Made by a program: the position numbers and the translations under genes | Shown: piece after piece, positions 11,030 to 23,442 of the stretch | Layout of the letters: each line of letters begins with the position of its first letter | Numbering within the stretch: position 1 is the first letter of the stretch | DNA from: Timema cristinae | Taxonomy: Eukaryota; Arthropoda; Insecta; Phasmatodea; Timematidae | DNA length: 64,000 bases | Reading direction: 5' to 3' | Assembly: GCA_039000515.1 (NCBI GenBank) | Contig: JBCFYV010002255.1 | Coordinates: 17,508,890 to 17,572,889 of the forward strand | The notes under the pieces: model-generated | The model's database searches: none | Told to the model about the DNA's origin: nothing | The model's input: the letters and a program-made list of their open reading frames with translations, nothing else

Positions 11030-12590
11030 AATAGTTGAGAATAAAGTTTTATTAAGCACACAGTAAAGTTGATTGAGATATGAACAAATAATTACTGGAT
11101 AATGTATTATTGTATTTAAAAACATTAGGCCTATTAAAATAACTTCTTGATTCCCAATTGTAATGTTTAAGTTTAATGTTAGCTAATCATACAAACTGAT
11201 TAAATTGTGTACAAAGTTTATTCAAATATACTCCGTATTTATTATTAGTGGATCATTGTAACGTTGGGTGCAAGTCATGGCACTAAAACTGATGCAAAGC
11301 TTTTTACTGAACACATTTTGTCCACCACATTATTCCTTGCGCAATTACTGGATGGAGGAAGAGAGGGATAAGGAGAGTGATGGTGAGGGGAGAGGGGTGG
11401 GGGAAGGGAGTTGGGTTGACGTCATCGTCTATGGTTTGGGTCCAAGTACTGGCATATATAGGTGAGGCCCTAACGTATCGTTCTCTACAAATGTGAGTTT
11501 AGAGGATGTTTTTAATCAATAGAATACAAGTTAGAATAACACTTTTATTTCATACTTGTCACTTTGTTTAAAATCTGTTAAAAGGAGCCATTATCCACCA
11601 ACCTACGAATTTACCAAGTCCCACAATTTCAAATTCAACATTAAAATCCTCACAGTATTATATTTATTATATTGCATTCGGATATTTTATTAGTTAAGAT
11701 ATGCGACTCTCCATTTATGTTATATTTTTATTTATTTTTCAAAATCATACTGAACAAATGATTTGATCAAAGAATAATTTGAATGGAAACGTATATTGTT
11801 TTTATAGTTAAAAAAACTATTGATATAAATTGGAGAGTATTGCAAACAATATATAATTTGACATGATTAATGAGTTTACATATTTAGGAAACATTTTAAC
11901 AATCAATAACGATATCATAGTGTAAATAAGGAACATTATACAACCGTGAAATGCATGTTATTACTCGGTTATTAAGTTGTTGACCTATCGCCTACTTTCA
12001 AGGAATGTAAAATTTAGAATATACGAAACAATAATTTTACTGATTGTTCGTATGGGAATGAACTTTCGATTTCCTAATACCATAAAGTAAGAGTCAAAAG
12101 GTTAAGTTTTTTTTTTCACAAAATGGTTGGATCATCCTACAAGCTTGTTTTCAGGTTCAAATAACTCAAACAGGAAGAAAAACAAACAAGGCTTTTTAAA
12201 TCACATCCAATATCACACATCATGAGACTGATAGATGTTGGCAGAAAGTCTTTGGCAAACAACTCCGTCAGCTGCTTGTGTTACATCACAAAAAAGATAT
12301 TCAAACGCTTGCTCCATTAAACACGACCGGAATATAAGAGATAGAATCCGTCAAACGGCTTTTATAATAGCACTGTGCCAAAGTTTCATCTAACTATTTC
12401 TCTGCTATTTTTTTTCAACAAGGTCGTCATCCCAAGTATGTGTAAAGCTTGGCACTAAAATATCAGATAAAAGGGATAGGAATAGATCAGAAGGTCTAAA
12501 TACAGGATGAGAACAGAAGATTTAAACATCAAAGGAATATAAAATGACATATTGATGGCAAACTTGGGCATAAGACGAGAAAAAGAGGAC
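11030..12590. other. AT-rich sequence, nothing recognised
   Basis: There is a small G-rich patch at 11352-11415. No coding or element signature is supported. Confidence 0.5.
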
Positions 12591-12599
12591 CCACTTATA

Positions 12600-12817
12600 C
12601 AGGATGTGGCAGAAACTATTAGACAATTAGAAACTTGAAAGCTAACACTTTAACTGAAAAGTAAAAAATTCACTAGCTAAACGAAAGCAAACTACATACT
12701 ACAGTTTGTCTCTTTTTTTCTAAGATAATGTCACTCAGATGAGCTCCACCGGACGTCAGACACGTTTTCCATCACTTTCCTCAACATGGATCACCTAATT
12801 ATTTACGCCCCACCCTG
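12600..12817. mobile_element. Mariner-type MITE with TA duplication
   Basis: The left end is 'caggatgtggcagaaactat' after TA (12598-12599). The right end, read from the other strand, is 'cagggtggggcgtaaataat' before TA (12818-12819). The CAGGATGTGG terminus matches the left end of the larger mariner-like element at 39986. The 218-bp interior has no transposase. Confidence 0.6.
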
Positions 12818-13047
12818 TATAGTTGAGGAGACCAGACGTCCCGCTTTAAACGGTACAGTCCCGTTTCGGGCGAACATGTCCCACTGTCCCCAGGATTCCC
12901 TGTGGGAAGCATAGTCGTCTCACTTTGGAAGGAAATAAATCACATTTTTCTGAAGCCACGAATCAATTAAATGAACGTATATTATGTAATGTGGAAACAA
13001 CAGTTTAAAATATTTTTACAAAACTTTGTTGGAAGAATATTATTTAT

Positions 13048-13080
13048 GTGTGTATGTGTGTGTGTGTGTGTGTGTATGTG
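13048..13080. repeat. (TG)n microsatellite
   Basis: Alternating TG with two TATG interruptions. Confidence 0.9.
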
Positions 13081-13767
13081 AAGACCATCCACTCTAGGTA
13101 GGCAATTAAAAACGTTGACACACCCTCCTTCACCTTTCGAACTTTTTGCTCCCATTACTTATCAAATTCCCCACTGTCTCGGAGATATTCGGTCATCTTC
13201 GTGAACGTTCTTTAGTGGACTGCTCATCTGCTACGTTGAATATTTATCATATCTCAATATTCATTACCGCTGTGTTCTCAGTTATGTGATTTTGTATTCG
13301 ACTTTAGTCCAGTGCGTAGTAAACACTGCAATGCCTAAGCGCACTTGTGTAAGTTTAATTGTGAACTGGAAAAGGATTTTACATCATCAAAAGAACTGAA
13401 AGTGATTCTGTGTTTGCTGTGAGACATGTGGTGCAAATTTTACTGTTTTTACTGGAGAGAATTCACTTATCTGATAAATACAGACTGTCGAATGTAGAAA
13501 TGTTGTAATGATTTAACTAGGTAGGTATCTGTGCAAAAAGTTAACTTTTCTCAATGTTAATATGAATGATTTATTTGTAAAATAAAACCTTTTTTTGTGT
13601 AGTGTATAGACTCGTTTCTTTATCTAAACAAATACATTTATAAAATAACACAGTTGTTCAAATAATTTCATTGAGATTTCGAGATAATGCTGTACCGTTC
13701 ATTAATTTTTGTTAATTGGTAGTTTTTATACCTTGTATAATTTATATGTTTATTATTTTGTATCTTA

Positions 13768-13965
13768 GGGCCAGTTTCATAGTCAAATTTAGTACGCCTC
13801 AAGTGCGGCGCTACACTAAGTACATGACGACACCTACCTAAACCAGAATGGAATGGCCAGTTCCAATGCGAGAACGGCCATTCCATTCGAGTTAGGTAGG
13901 TGTCGTCATGTACTTAGTGTAGCGCCGCACTTGAGGCGTACTAAATTTGACTATGAAACTGGCCC
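13768..13965. mobile_element. PIF/Harbinger-type foldback MITE
   Basis: A 198-bp hairpin. The first 73 bases (from GGGCCAGTTTCATAGTC) are repeated as a perfect inverted copy ending GACTATGAAACTGGCCC. The inner part is also nearly self-complementary apart from one small loop. TTA flanks it on both sides (13765-13767 and 13966-13968). The terminal sequence and 3-bp TTA duplication fit PIF/Harbinger elements. It has no coding capacity, and the near-identical arms indicate a fairly recent insertion. Confidence 0.9.
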
Positions 13966-14724
13966 TTAATCCCAGGCGTCAATGATGGCCTGAAAACACC
14001 ACTGTTTAAGCTTACGTTTTAAATGTTTCCAACCCCACTCCCCACTCCCCGACCAACTGTCCCTAGGGTTATTCCGTAAACCATACGTCCATATAATATC
14101 CCCCAGAACCCTCGGTGGGGCTCCCTACCCAGAATACAACGCAATCTCCAAAATGTTCCAAAAAATGTCCCGATTTCGCAACTAAGAAATATGGTCACCC
14201 CATGTATTGTCAATTTTGTAAATTGTTGCAGATGACGATTCTACAAGTCAATAGATCTACTTTATTGTATGCATACTTTTTTTTGTAAATGCATAACATA
14301 TAGATTATCTAAACAGGTAATCTGCCCGACTTCGATGATAGAGGTATGGGTTCATTACTAGTCTGCTATGATAAGGACGAATTTTTATATAGTGTTTCAC
14401 CATCAGGGTTGGTTGACTGCCAATACGCCGGTAGATTTCCTTGTGGGTCGGTTTAATTTGAACTTCTGAAACTACTTTAAATTAAAATTAGGTTATCCAT
14501 TGAGTCAACCTGAGAGTTACTAGAACACATCATTTGTGAAGATACACGATGGAATTTAATATGAAGTCATGCAGTTTGTTGTTTATTGATTTTGTTTATA
14601 AATAATTTCTTTAAGTCAAACATAATACCTCATCCACACTCTCGCCGAGACTGTGCGAAGCGAGGGAGGACGAGAGCTACTCTCTCTATTATAAACTGAC
14701 ATACCACCCCTGTTCATTTTCCAG

Positions 14725-14880
14725 TCTCTAGATCAATGTTTTTACAAACCGGGCTACGTGTACCATTGGGGGATTTTATAGGGGGTACGTGACGTATTAA
14801 TCGTAACAAATCTTATGGTAGTAAGACTAGTAAAAAAATTAGCCCAGATGTTGTAATGTCAGGACTTTCATAAACATGGG
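14725..14880 (+). mobile_element. Possible hAT end fragment
   Basis: 'tttttacaaaccgggctacg' followed by 'tgtaccattggggg' resembles the common hAT terminus pattern (CAGnGnTTCTCAAACCGGGGTACG). No matching opposite end was found. Confidence 0.3.
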
Positions 14881-15063
14881 CTTAGGTGGTCTGGGTATCA
14901 CTAACGACAAGTGGGCACTGCTACTTTGAAGTAAAATCTAATTTTCAAAATGGATTGGGCACTGATTACCCTCTAAGTAAGAGTTATTTCTACCTCGGAC
15001 ATTCTGTAAGGAGTAGCTAACGTTGAGCTTGATTGCTGTAGTCTGCTACATAGTACTATCAGG

Positions 15064-15859
15064 CACTGCGGAACTGCAGCACCCCCTATTTCCACTTGAT
15101 ATTATCGATAACATTTAATTTAACGAGTCCTTTTTTTATTTAATTATTTCTTTATTTTTGTAGTACAATATAAACTCCTTAAGTTTAATGTCAGTAATTC
15201 AGTAACCATCCCCCAGTTTATGAAAAATATACAAAAATCTTTGTATGGAACTGTGCGCTTCACAGTGCCAGCGACGTGGTGTTTGACTGTTGTGCGCATG
15301 CGCACATAGGAGGGGAGTGGGGAAGAAGGCGGGACTGCCAGGTAGAGAGAGCACTGTTGTTCTCGCAGTGACGGTTCTGGCGTGATGGTAGACGGAATTT
15401 TTGTTTTTTACTCAGCGTGTAATGTGCTTAAAAACCGTGTACCATATTCTTGAATGTGATAAAGTGTAGAAAAGTGTAGAGTTAGATTAATAATCTGCTT
15501 CCAGCTATTCTATTTAATTCTTTTTTTTCTGTTCTTTTATTTAACAGAAAGACTAAATGTGCTTAAAGTACTTTAAATTGAGACAAATTTCCCCAATTGT
15601 CATCCAGAGATTAAGGAGAAAATTATTCAACTTTTTGCTCAAATTAAAACAAAAAGAATGGATTTAATTTTTAAATGAATAGATCAAGCTTGAACTGTAA
15701 CAATTTTAGTTAAAGTAAGTAAAAAAGTTTGGTCTTTATTGTTAAGATTTTATCAAGTTCCTGAATAAATGTTCTTTTTCCTTTTACACAATTTTAAAAC
15801 AAAGGCTAAACATTTTCTGGAGCAGCACCCCCACTAATTTTAGCTACGAACCGCCACTG
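15064..15859. mobile_element. Non-autonomous hAT-type element, 796 bp
   Basis: The 8-bp flanks CTATCAGG (15056-15063) and CTATCAAG (15860-15867) differ at one base. The termini are imperfect inverted repeats: 'cactgcggaactgcagcacc' at the left, and 'cagtggcggttcgtagctaa' read from the right. Both ends carry 'gcagcaccccc' in the same sense. The 8-bp duplication and CAGTGGCGG-type end are characteristic of hAT. The interior has a GC/CpG-rich patch (15250-15385, with 'tgcgcatgcgca') and no transposase. Confidence 0.75.
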
Positions 15860-15867
15860 CTATCAAG

Positions 15868-16591
15868 TACCCAATCCAGCTGTTTATTTCTTATAGTCTA
15901 ATTCAACAATATATCACATAAAAAAGTGCCCAATACACTCCTGCTCTCTAGACCTTTATTTCTCCCTATCACGTCTTTGTTTAGCTTTTCAGAAGAACCC
16001 AATTAAAACTTTTCAAGACTGTTTATATTTTACAAGACAGCAGTTGCTAGTTTATCTATCTATTTTGTTCTTATGAAAAGCTGGTAGGGGCCAGGCCTTA
16101 GCCAAAAAGGGGTACAAGACTGGCCAAAGTTTCGTAAACTGCTTTACATTGTTGCTCATGCCTTAAATCTTAGTAATAGTCCTGGTCATTTCCTATTCAT
16201 ATTAAGACTAAAATTACTATGTTTTGGAGTGTCTCAAAAAACTCAATAGTTGTAACTATAGGGTGTGAATTAAATCAGATACATTATAACAAAAATTAAA
16301 TGGTTGAGACTTATTTCAAAGTACGGATTTTTTTTATAATTTTTTTTATTGTAAAATTAAAAACAGTGTAAATTAAACGGTTCAAATATTCAGATGTGTA
16401 AAGTAATTAAATGTAAACATGTTAACTATGATGAATTAAACGAACCAAATAATACGTTGATGGTAAGGCGGTTTATATAATGCGACAATGTACATAGCCT
16501 TTCGTTAAGTAATTAGGGTGGAAGATAAATTTATTACTCTGATAATAGTTTGTTTAATTTTACTCTTTCTAGATAAAAATATACTGTTCGT

Positions 16592-16631
<40 letters not shown>

Positions 16632-17135
16632 ACCTCGTTAGTCCAATCTACTTAATTCGTAGTCCCGGAAAATCCAATTACAATTTTAGGAAAATCAGAG
16701 GGGAAAAACCAAACTAAGTAAAATGAGGTAGTTATATTTTATTGATAGTTAATTCAAAGTTAAAAGATAAATGTAAGATACTAGTGATAAAAATAATTCA
16801 ATGTGTTTTGCTCTAACTAAAAATAAATGTAAGCTTAATCCGAATTTTCGCTAATCCGAACAAGCTTCAGACCAAATTTGTTAGGATTAAAAAAGTTATA
16901 GTATGAATTATTTATGTTAAAATAGCATAGACATTGCTAATGAGCAAACTTATTTTATTACGTTCGTGTAAGTCATGGTTTAATTATAAAATCTAACGGT
17001 TAAAATTTCAATTATGAGTGATATTAGAATCTAAACCAAAGCTTGTGAAACAAAAATACCTTCAACAAATTTACTACTTCATATTTATTATTTAATAAAG
17101 GTTTTGATTCAATGGATTTCAAATTCAAGAATTAG
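15868..17135. other. AT-rich sequence with pogo/Tigger-like end
   Basis: Mostly unrecognised. At 16625 'cagtaaaacctcgttagtcc' follows a (CA)n run (16597-16626), and 'taatccgaattttcgctaat' occurs near 16838. This matches the style of pogo/Tigger termini, but no complementary right end was located. A weaker relative ('agtagaacctcataaatctg') lies at 26364. Confidence 0.4.
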
Positions 17136-17140
17136 AGAAA

Positions 17141-17400
17141 CCCGATTTGGTAGCCGCATGATCTAACGCGCTACTTTCTTGTTAGACTATACTGTCGGTG
17201 ACGGGACGATTGAGGTTCAAATCTCGGTTGGGTGTACTGAGGGTGGTGTTTCCTATACGCTTTTCCACTCTCTCTCTCCACGCAAATACGGATACACTTC
17301 CTTGAAATATAACCTTCCTAATCCCTAGAGCCATTACCGTAATCAGTACAAAAATGTATAACCCAAACGGGTAGTAAAACGTGGTTCTAACAAAAAAAAA
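17141..17400 (+). mobile_element. SINE A copy
   Basis: Head 'cccgatttggtagccgcatg', B box 'tgaggttcaaatctcggttg', middle 'ccacgcaaatacgg', tail 'tataacccaaacgggtagta', ending in an A run. Moderately diverged from the 4244 copy. Confidence 0.8.
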
Positions 17401-18020
17401 ATGAAAAAAAGTATATACAAACTACCGATCCTGGTGGCGCCCCCAAGTACTAGAAGCAATTTTCCTGCGGAGTGTAACATATTCTTTTTTGTCATGACAG
17501 CTCTAAACCTGTTTAATGGGGTTCAGTGCCACGCGTGGGCTTGTGTCGATATAAAACAGCGAACTTAACTTGCCGTTGGAACCATTCTGATGCTATTTGT
17601 ACTGTCGGCTACCATGTGTAGCCCTCTAAGCATGCCTTCGTGAGCGTCAATTTATCCAAGTGCTGTACGTAAATTAGACACGTTCACTGAAATGTAGTAA
17701 TAGTTCTCTCTTTATTCAACCATCCTTTAGACTTACACATCGTACAAAGTTTTTTTTTTTTACAAATTGGATGCGTAACTCATGACCCTTAAAATACTTA
17801 AAGTGCTAGAATAGTAGAGTATAAATTCGTTTATATTTATGCCAGAAACCAGGATGGTTTATAAAGTTACTGGTTACTGGTTGGGAGTCGTACAACAAAC
17901 ATTTGATGAGGAAAATACAAATGACAATACATATTTTGTTGTGACCCCTCCTATTAAATTACATCATTCGATTCACATTCTACTTAATATAAAAGTTACG
18001 TTTTGTTTTCTTGTCATTTT
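17401..18020. other. Unrecognised sequence of mixed composition
   Basis: 17430-17700 is GC-richer than its surroundings ('ggtggcgcccccaagtac'), but no frame, element end or RNA motif is supported. Confidence 0.4.
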
Positions 18021-18029
18021 AATAGTGAA

Positions 18030-18316
18030 TTGTAGGTGACCTGGTGGTCTAGGGGTAAGGTGTCAGACCTCTGTGCTGGGGTCCAGGGTTCAATCCTCGG
18101 TCCCAGCACAAATTTATCTGATTACCAAACCCTTCCTTCACCTCTGACAAGACGTGTATTAGTCACAACTTGCGAATGTAGGGAATGCCAGGCATCCACC
18201 GTGGTTCGGATTCCACGCTAAACTGTAGGTCTTCCATTTCATCTCACACTCACCATACCATTACACATTAGCGTAAGTGCGTATAACCCGAACGGGTAGT
18301 AAGACGTGGTGCTAAC

Positions 18317-18353
<37 letters not shown>

Positions 18354-18354
18354 G
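18030..18354 (+). mobile_element. SINE B, fullest copy
   Basis: A second SINE family. The tRNA-like head has an A box ('acctggtggtctaggggtaa') and B box ('cagggttcaatcctcggtcc'). Its body is unlike family A ('ttccttcacctctgacaaga', 'accgtggttcggattccacg'), but its tail is the same as in family A ('gcgtataacccgaacgggta'), followed by (TAA)n. A likely 8-bp duplication ATAGTGAA lies at 18022-18029 and 18355-18362. The shared tail suggests both families use the same LINE machinery. Confidence 0.85.
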
Positions 18355-18369
18355 ATAGTGAAGATGAAT

Positions 18370-19592
18370 AATAAAATGTGGTCTTTTGAATTTTTTTTTT
18401 AATAGAACACATTAAGTTTTAGGCCTAATCTTACTATGTCATGATATTATAGTCGTTAGGGTGCAACATAAGGTTAAGTAATTTGATTTTACAATGTTAC
18501 GTTAGCGATGTCAACATAAAAGTGCTCGTAAAGTTAACGCGAGGTCTGCCTTCTAGTTAGTAAACATAACGTCCAGATTAACAACGTTAAAAATTGCGCT
18601 ATGTAATTTTCAGGGTTATTATTATTAAAGTTAGGTTACATTGATTTATCTTCTGAAATTAATTAATTATTGTATGATGATGACAACATATAGGGGGAGC
18701 TACACTTTCTAAGGGTCCAAAAACATCGAGGACCGTTATTATTTTCAACATATATTTGAGCAAAAAAAACCCAATAAAAGGTAGTAGATAACCTTACATG
18801 TATTTGACGTAATAAATTGGACACACTAAGGTTTGCCTTGATTTGTTTTCATAAAACCTCTATAGACATTGTAATAACGTGCTTTTATTCTTTATGGTTA
18901 AGTTAAGCCAATCAAAAGTCTTGAAACGAATCTAGCTCTCTGAGAAGGTTAGCAATAAGAACTAATGAAGGCACCTTTTGCTAACCTGAGAAGCACATAA
19001 AATAATATTGTAAAACGCAACGCAAAGTTTAACCAACGGTTAGACTTTACGAACAGTTAAGCTAGGGGACTTTGACGAGACATAGTAATTTTGGGATTTA
19101 TGTCAGTATTTAACCTTAGAACAATATATCAGATACTAGGCGATACCAGCGCTGTTGTTTAAAATTACTACCACCAGCCAACATAGTAGCTTCAGCATAT
19201 TAGAGAGGTTTGAAAACCCTCCATTAATATAGTCGTATAGTCAAGCACCATTTTTAGGCAAATACCATTATCTGTGTATTTCGGGTGAATCCAATAAGTA
19301 AGACACGTTGAAAAAGAAAGTATAACAACATAAATGTTATACAAGCAAGTAGGGGTGTGCGGGATTCCCGAATTTCGTAATTTTGTAATCCTGAAAAATT
19401 TGGGAATTGCTTTTTTTTTTCCATATTTAATTTACTTTTAAACTTGATTTTCATGTTTTCTTTATTATTTAAATATAAATATGTATGTCAACCTATTCTT
19501 GATGTAAATTTAAATTTAATGTGTTTAATTAATTTTTATAATTTTTATAGCCTAAGTTATAGGAAAAGTATTAAAAATTGCTTAAATTTTCA

Positions 19593-19628
<36 letters not shown>

Positions 19629-19990
19629 TAAATTTCCTCTATTAGAACCTATGCATTCATTTAACAAATTAACTTTGTCAGTGATTTAAGGTACGTAATA
19701 CTAGAAAATATAGAAATAATTAGTTTTACATTTTTAATTTCCGTTCTCGTCTCGAAGTAAGGGATTCTAAAATTCCCCGTTTCCGATCTCGTCTCGAACC
19801 AAAGAGATCGAACCAACCCACGCCTACAAACAAGTATTAAATACACAAACTTTTGGTAGAAGAGCATGCATAAGTAATAAAATGTATGTAAATACTCTTT
19901 TTAAACATTAAATAAAACAGTGCTATTATAGGAAAGAACTAATATAACAAAGTAAATAGCGAGCGGAAGATATTTGTGTTGGAAAACAAA
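18370..19990. other. AT-rich sequence, nothing recognised
   Basis: Includes a (TA)n run at 19597-19623. No gene or element ends could be supported. Confidence 0.5.
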
Positions 19991-20005
19991 CGTGGTGAGC
20001 CAAAT

Positions 20006-20560
20006 TCAGAGTAAAAAGAAAATAAAGAAGAAATATCTAAGAAAAGGGGGACCAAAAATGAATGAGGGACATGAATTGAAAAAAAAAAGGAAGAGGGGTG
20101 ACAAGATAAGGAAAGAGAAAGAGAAAAGTAATATAAAGTTGGAAAGTGAGGGAAGGGGGAGAAAGGACGCCAAGAAGGAAGTGCACGGACGTCTTGTGAC
20201 GACAGGCGTCTCTAACAAAGTTGTAAGGGGAAAGGGGGATGGGACCCATAGAACGAGGGGGGGGGCCAAGGGAGGATTGGAAATGGGAAGAAGGAAGGGG
20301 AGAAACGTCGACTTTTCCGAGCAAAGTACGGAAGATGACGCGATAAGACTTGTGTTGGACGCAGAAAGCCTTGACCAAACTTGACATCCGAAATTCTACC
20401 CAAAAGAAGTTTCAAGTTTAACAGAGAAAGAGAGACGCTTGGTAGACCGAGAGGGACAAAGACTACGAGCATGTTGATGCTGTGAAGAGATTGACATTTA
20501 GAAACTAAGACGAGTGAGAAAAAAAAACTTTGATGGGATTTAGAGGGAAAAAAGTGTACG
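20006..20560. repeat. Strongly purine-skewed tract
   Basis: The plus strand is overwhelmingly A and G for about 550 bp, with moderate CpG content in the middle (for example 'gtgacgacaggcgtctc', 'gaaacgtcgacttttccg'). Open frames on both strands here have biased Lys/Arg/Gly or Pro/Leu/Phe content and no domain, so I do not call a gene. It could be a promoter or 5' exon region, or a structural tract. Confidence 0.4.
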
Positions 20561-20952
20561 TGTCAGGCTTTTATAAAATAAATTTTTTCCTCCCCGTTTC
20601 AATAGAACGAGATGACAAATTTTTGGCTTATAAGTTTTAGTTTCTTTATAACTACTCTGTTGAAGATATAAACTAATTACTTAGGTCATTTGATTACTAA
20701 GCTGCATGTATAAAAGTACTTTTGATAAAGTTAAATATTTACGTACTTATATATATATTACGGTTAATTCTATAAATCAGGTTAATGTACATTATAACCA
20801 GCACCCTGTAGTTAAAGTGCTAAATCTCACGTTTGTGCAAGTTTGAACCTGCCTTAGTCATACATGGCGGCTGTTGTGCATATCAATTGAGGTCCATCTT
20901 TTATTGTGTGTGGACGTGTGGTTTTATATTGATATGGAATCTGTTCGTTTAG

Positions 20953-21006
20953 CCTAACTTAATCTAACCTAACATAACCTAATCTGGCCTAACCTACCCT
21001 ACCCTT
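20953..21006 (+). repeat. Degenerate (CCTAA)n, insect telomere-like repeat
   Basis: Eleven consecutive 5-bp steps read as CCTAA or one- to two-base variants of it (cctaa, cttaa, tctaa, cctaa, cataa and so on). The complement is TTAGG, the common insect telomere unit. It is short, interstitial and eroded. Confidence 0.5.
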
Positions 21007-21009
21007 CAG

Positions 21010-21791
21010 AATATAATTTATCACTACAGCCAAGAAGGTTTTGTTATGTAAAATAATCGGTTAAAATAATAAAGTGCGTGTATTTAATCGCATTAACCAC
21101 TAATATCGGTTACTTTGGATACATAACCGATCATTATGCATATTAACTAGTTTATTACTTTAAAGGTAACATATATATATATATATGTATGTCATAGCCA
21201 CAAAGCAATCTTTGATTTACATAACTCAAGTGGACGCATGCGCTAAAATTGCTGTCTTGGCCTGTGTGAAGAAACGCGCTAGAGAGGTTACAGGAGAGTG
21301 CTGACAATTCATAACAATAATTGAACTAGATGGTCAGAAAAGGGCCATAGCGTGGTATAAAATATCTTTACTTTTTGGCAACGAAGCTGCCACTATTCCA
21401 TCAATATTGCAAGCGGTCATGCGGTCCAACCTGTACCATATCGGACGACATCTTTGGGTCATTAAGTATCCCTTGTACTTAGAGGGCATCCGTTGATCCA
21501 GGGTTCCTAGATAGAGTTGTCTAGAGTTCACGTGCAGTAACAGTCAACTTCATCGGTCTAAGTATTCACAAATTAAGCCAGTTCTTCCACGAGCTCGGGC
21601 GTTCAGCTCTTTATTTCTTTTATATTTCAACTAACATTCAATTTTGTATTATCTTTTAGATATTTTAGTAACTACTATCAAACCACAATTTGTAAATCTA
21701 CATATTATTTCGAAACCAAACAATTATCTTGCCTTCAGCCTTACCCCTCCTGCAAGATATCCTGACAGATCAAGCCCACGGGGGGTAGGGC

Positions 21792-21795
<4 letters not shown>
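21010..21795. other. Unrecognised sequence
   Basis: Mixed composition. 21200-21600 is GC-richer but has no recognisable product or element boundary. Confidence 0.4.

Positions 21796-21796
<1 letters not shown>

Positions 21797-21832
<36 letters not shown>
21797..21832. repeat. (AT)n microsatellite
   Basis: Uninterrupted alternating AT. Confidence 0.95.
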
Positions 21833-21835
<3 letters not shown>

Positions 21836-21921
21836 GGTGTAATTAGTGTAACATTCAGTTTAAAATTTTGGGACTTGGGAAAGATAATAATATTCAATTC
21901 ACTTTGATTTGTTTTTATTAC

Positions 21922-22163
21922 CGCACCCTTCCACCCGTTAGGGTTATACGCTTATGTACTAATTACGCTAATGTGTTAGGGATTATGAAGGCTATGTTTA
22001 GAGGAAGTGTACCAGTAATTGCGTGGAGGTAAAGTAGAAAACTATTTTGGATAAAACCCCTCCAGTACACCCGATAAAGATTAGAACCTCAACATCCCCT
22101 GCCATCGGCAGTCTAGTCTACTGCGAGAGTAAGTGCCTTGGACCATGCGGCCACTGAGGCGGG
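21922..22163 (-). mobile_element. SINE A copy
   Basis: Tail complement 'cgttagggttatacgcttat' on the left, 'gtctagtctactgcgagagt' (anticodon-arm part of the head) and 'ggccactgaggcgggct' (head start) on the right. The B-box complement is eroded ('agattagaacctcaaca'). Confidence 0.75.
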
Positions 22164-22169
22164 CTCAAT

Positions 22170-23407
22170 TCACTATTGGTGCGGTGAATTGAATTCAAAA
22201 CTTTAAAGAGCCTCTCGTATATAATTGAGCCACCCAAAAAGAGGCCTATATTTATCAGGGAGAGGCTACAGGCTCGTCCCCGATAGGCTAATTTGGGAAT
22301 ATGATATTAATTTCACAGTGTAGTTTAATAAACTAAATTCAGGTGAAAGATTATTAAATGTCGTAAAATTCGTCTTGATCATCCTGTTAGATTACAAAGG
22401 GAAGCGTTCAAGTATTAGGTTAGCACATTTAAAAAAATATTGTGGACCCTACATCCCCTTATAAGCATAGATAAGCAAACGTCTGACCCACCATTCTACT
22501 GATTATGTTATCTTTGCCAACTTAAAAAAATGCTCACAGAAATAGCCATTATTTTTATGCAATTTATAAATTGATGGTAATTTTAAAGTAGTGGTGTAAA
22601 TTAATGATGGAAAATAATTTACAATAAACACTGTTGTAAAATGAACTTAAACATATTGTAACAAACAGGTATAGTTAAAAAAAATTAAAAATAGTATTTT
22701 TTTTAATTTTAACTTTTATTTGTAAAAAAATCTCTACACTACCTCTACTAATCTGATGATTAAAGTCCTTGAACCCAGGACTCAATATTTTTAATTATTA
22801 TTACTAAGTATCCATTTTGGGTGAATGGGTCATTGCGCCATTCTTGCCCGTTTATCTCTGTGTCTTACGTAAGCATTGTTCTCACACCCCCTTGGTCCTT
22901 GTCAGAAAACACCCTCTTCCCCCCCCCACTCCCCCTTCCACCCAAGGTTCTTACGTAATACTTGAACACCACCTAGCTCTCAGGAATAGAAAAATTAGAA
23001 CTAAACACATAAATACGATACACTTTTAGATTTTGTTAACTCTAAACTATTTTTAACATTAATAAGTATATTTTAAGATGTGTTACAGTTTACTTTTCAT
23101 AGGAAAGGCCATTTAAAAAAAATCAGAAAAATTTATAACATTTTACTATTTTATTAATGTTATTTGATATGAAGAGTACTTGGGAAAACATTAATTTTTA
23201 ACTAGAATTTAGTTAGGGCTGCCATCTGTTAGACAATCACAAGACCGTCTAAGCATTCTTTAGATTATGGTTAGAGCCTAAAAGATGTCATATTTAAAAT
23301 AAAAGTCGTTTCCCTGGAAAATATATGTAATGTTATTTTCCAGTTTTTTCCCTTGTACACTTCATATTGATAATATCTATCAAAAGTGACAGCCTAAAAT
23401 AAACCCC

Positions 23408-23442
<35 letters not shown>

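Larger units (their letters stand above)
12821..14210. mobile_element. Decayed DNA transposon with degenerate zinc-finger-like reading frame
   Basis: The left side has 'gaccagacgtcccgct' and repeated 'tcccgtttcggg/gtcccactgtcccc'. The right side, read on the minus strand, has 'ggggtgaccatatttctt' and 'aaatcgggacattttttgg'. Both resemble ends of arthropod DNA transposons, but no exact terminal repeat or duplication is defined. A plus-strand ATG at 13331 starts 'MPKRTC'; in a shifted frame 'VILCL' and 'CGANFTVFTGENS' follow, recalling the N-terminal C2H2/BED-like finger of arthropod hAT-type proteins. A Harbinger MITE sits inside. Low certainty. Confidence 0.35.

Noticed and set aside
19974..20387. 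Overlapping open frames on both strands (Lys/Arg-rich and Pro/Phe-rich)
   Set aside because: A purine tract lacks stops by composition. No motif or codon bias favours either strand.
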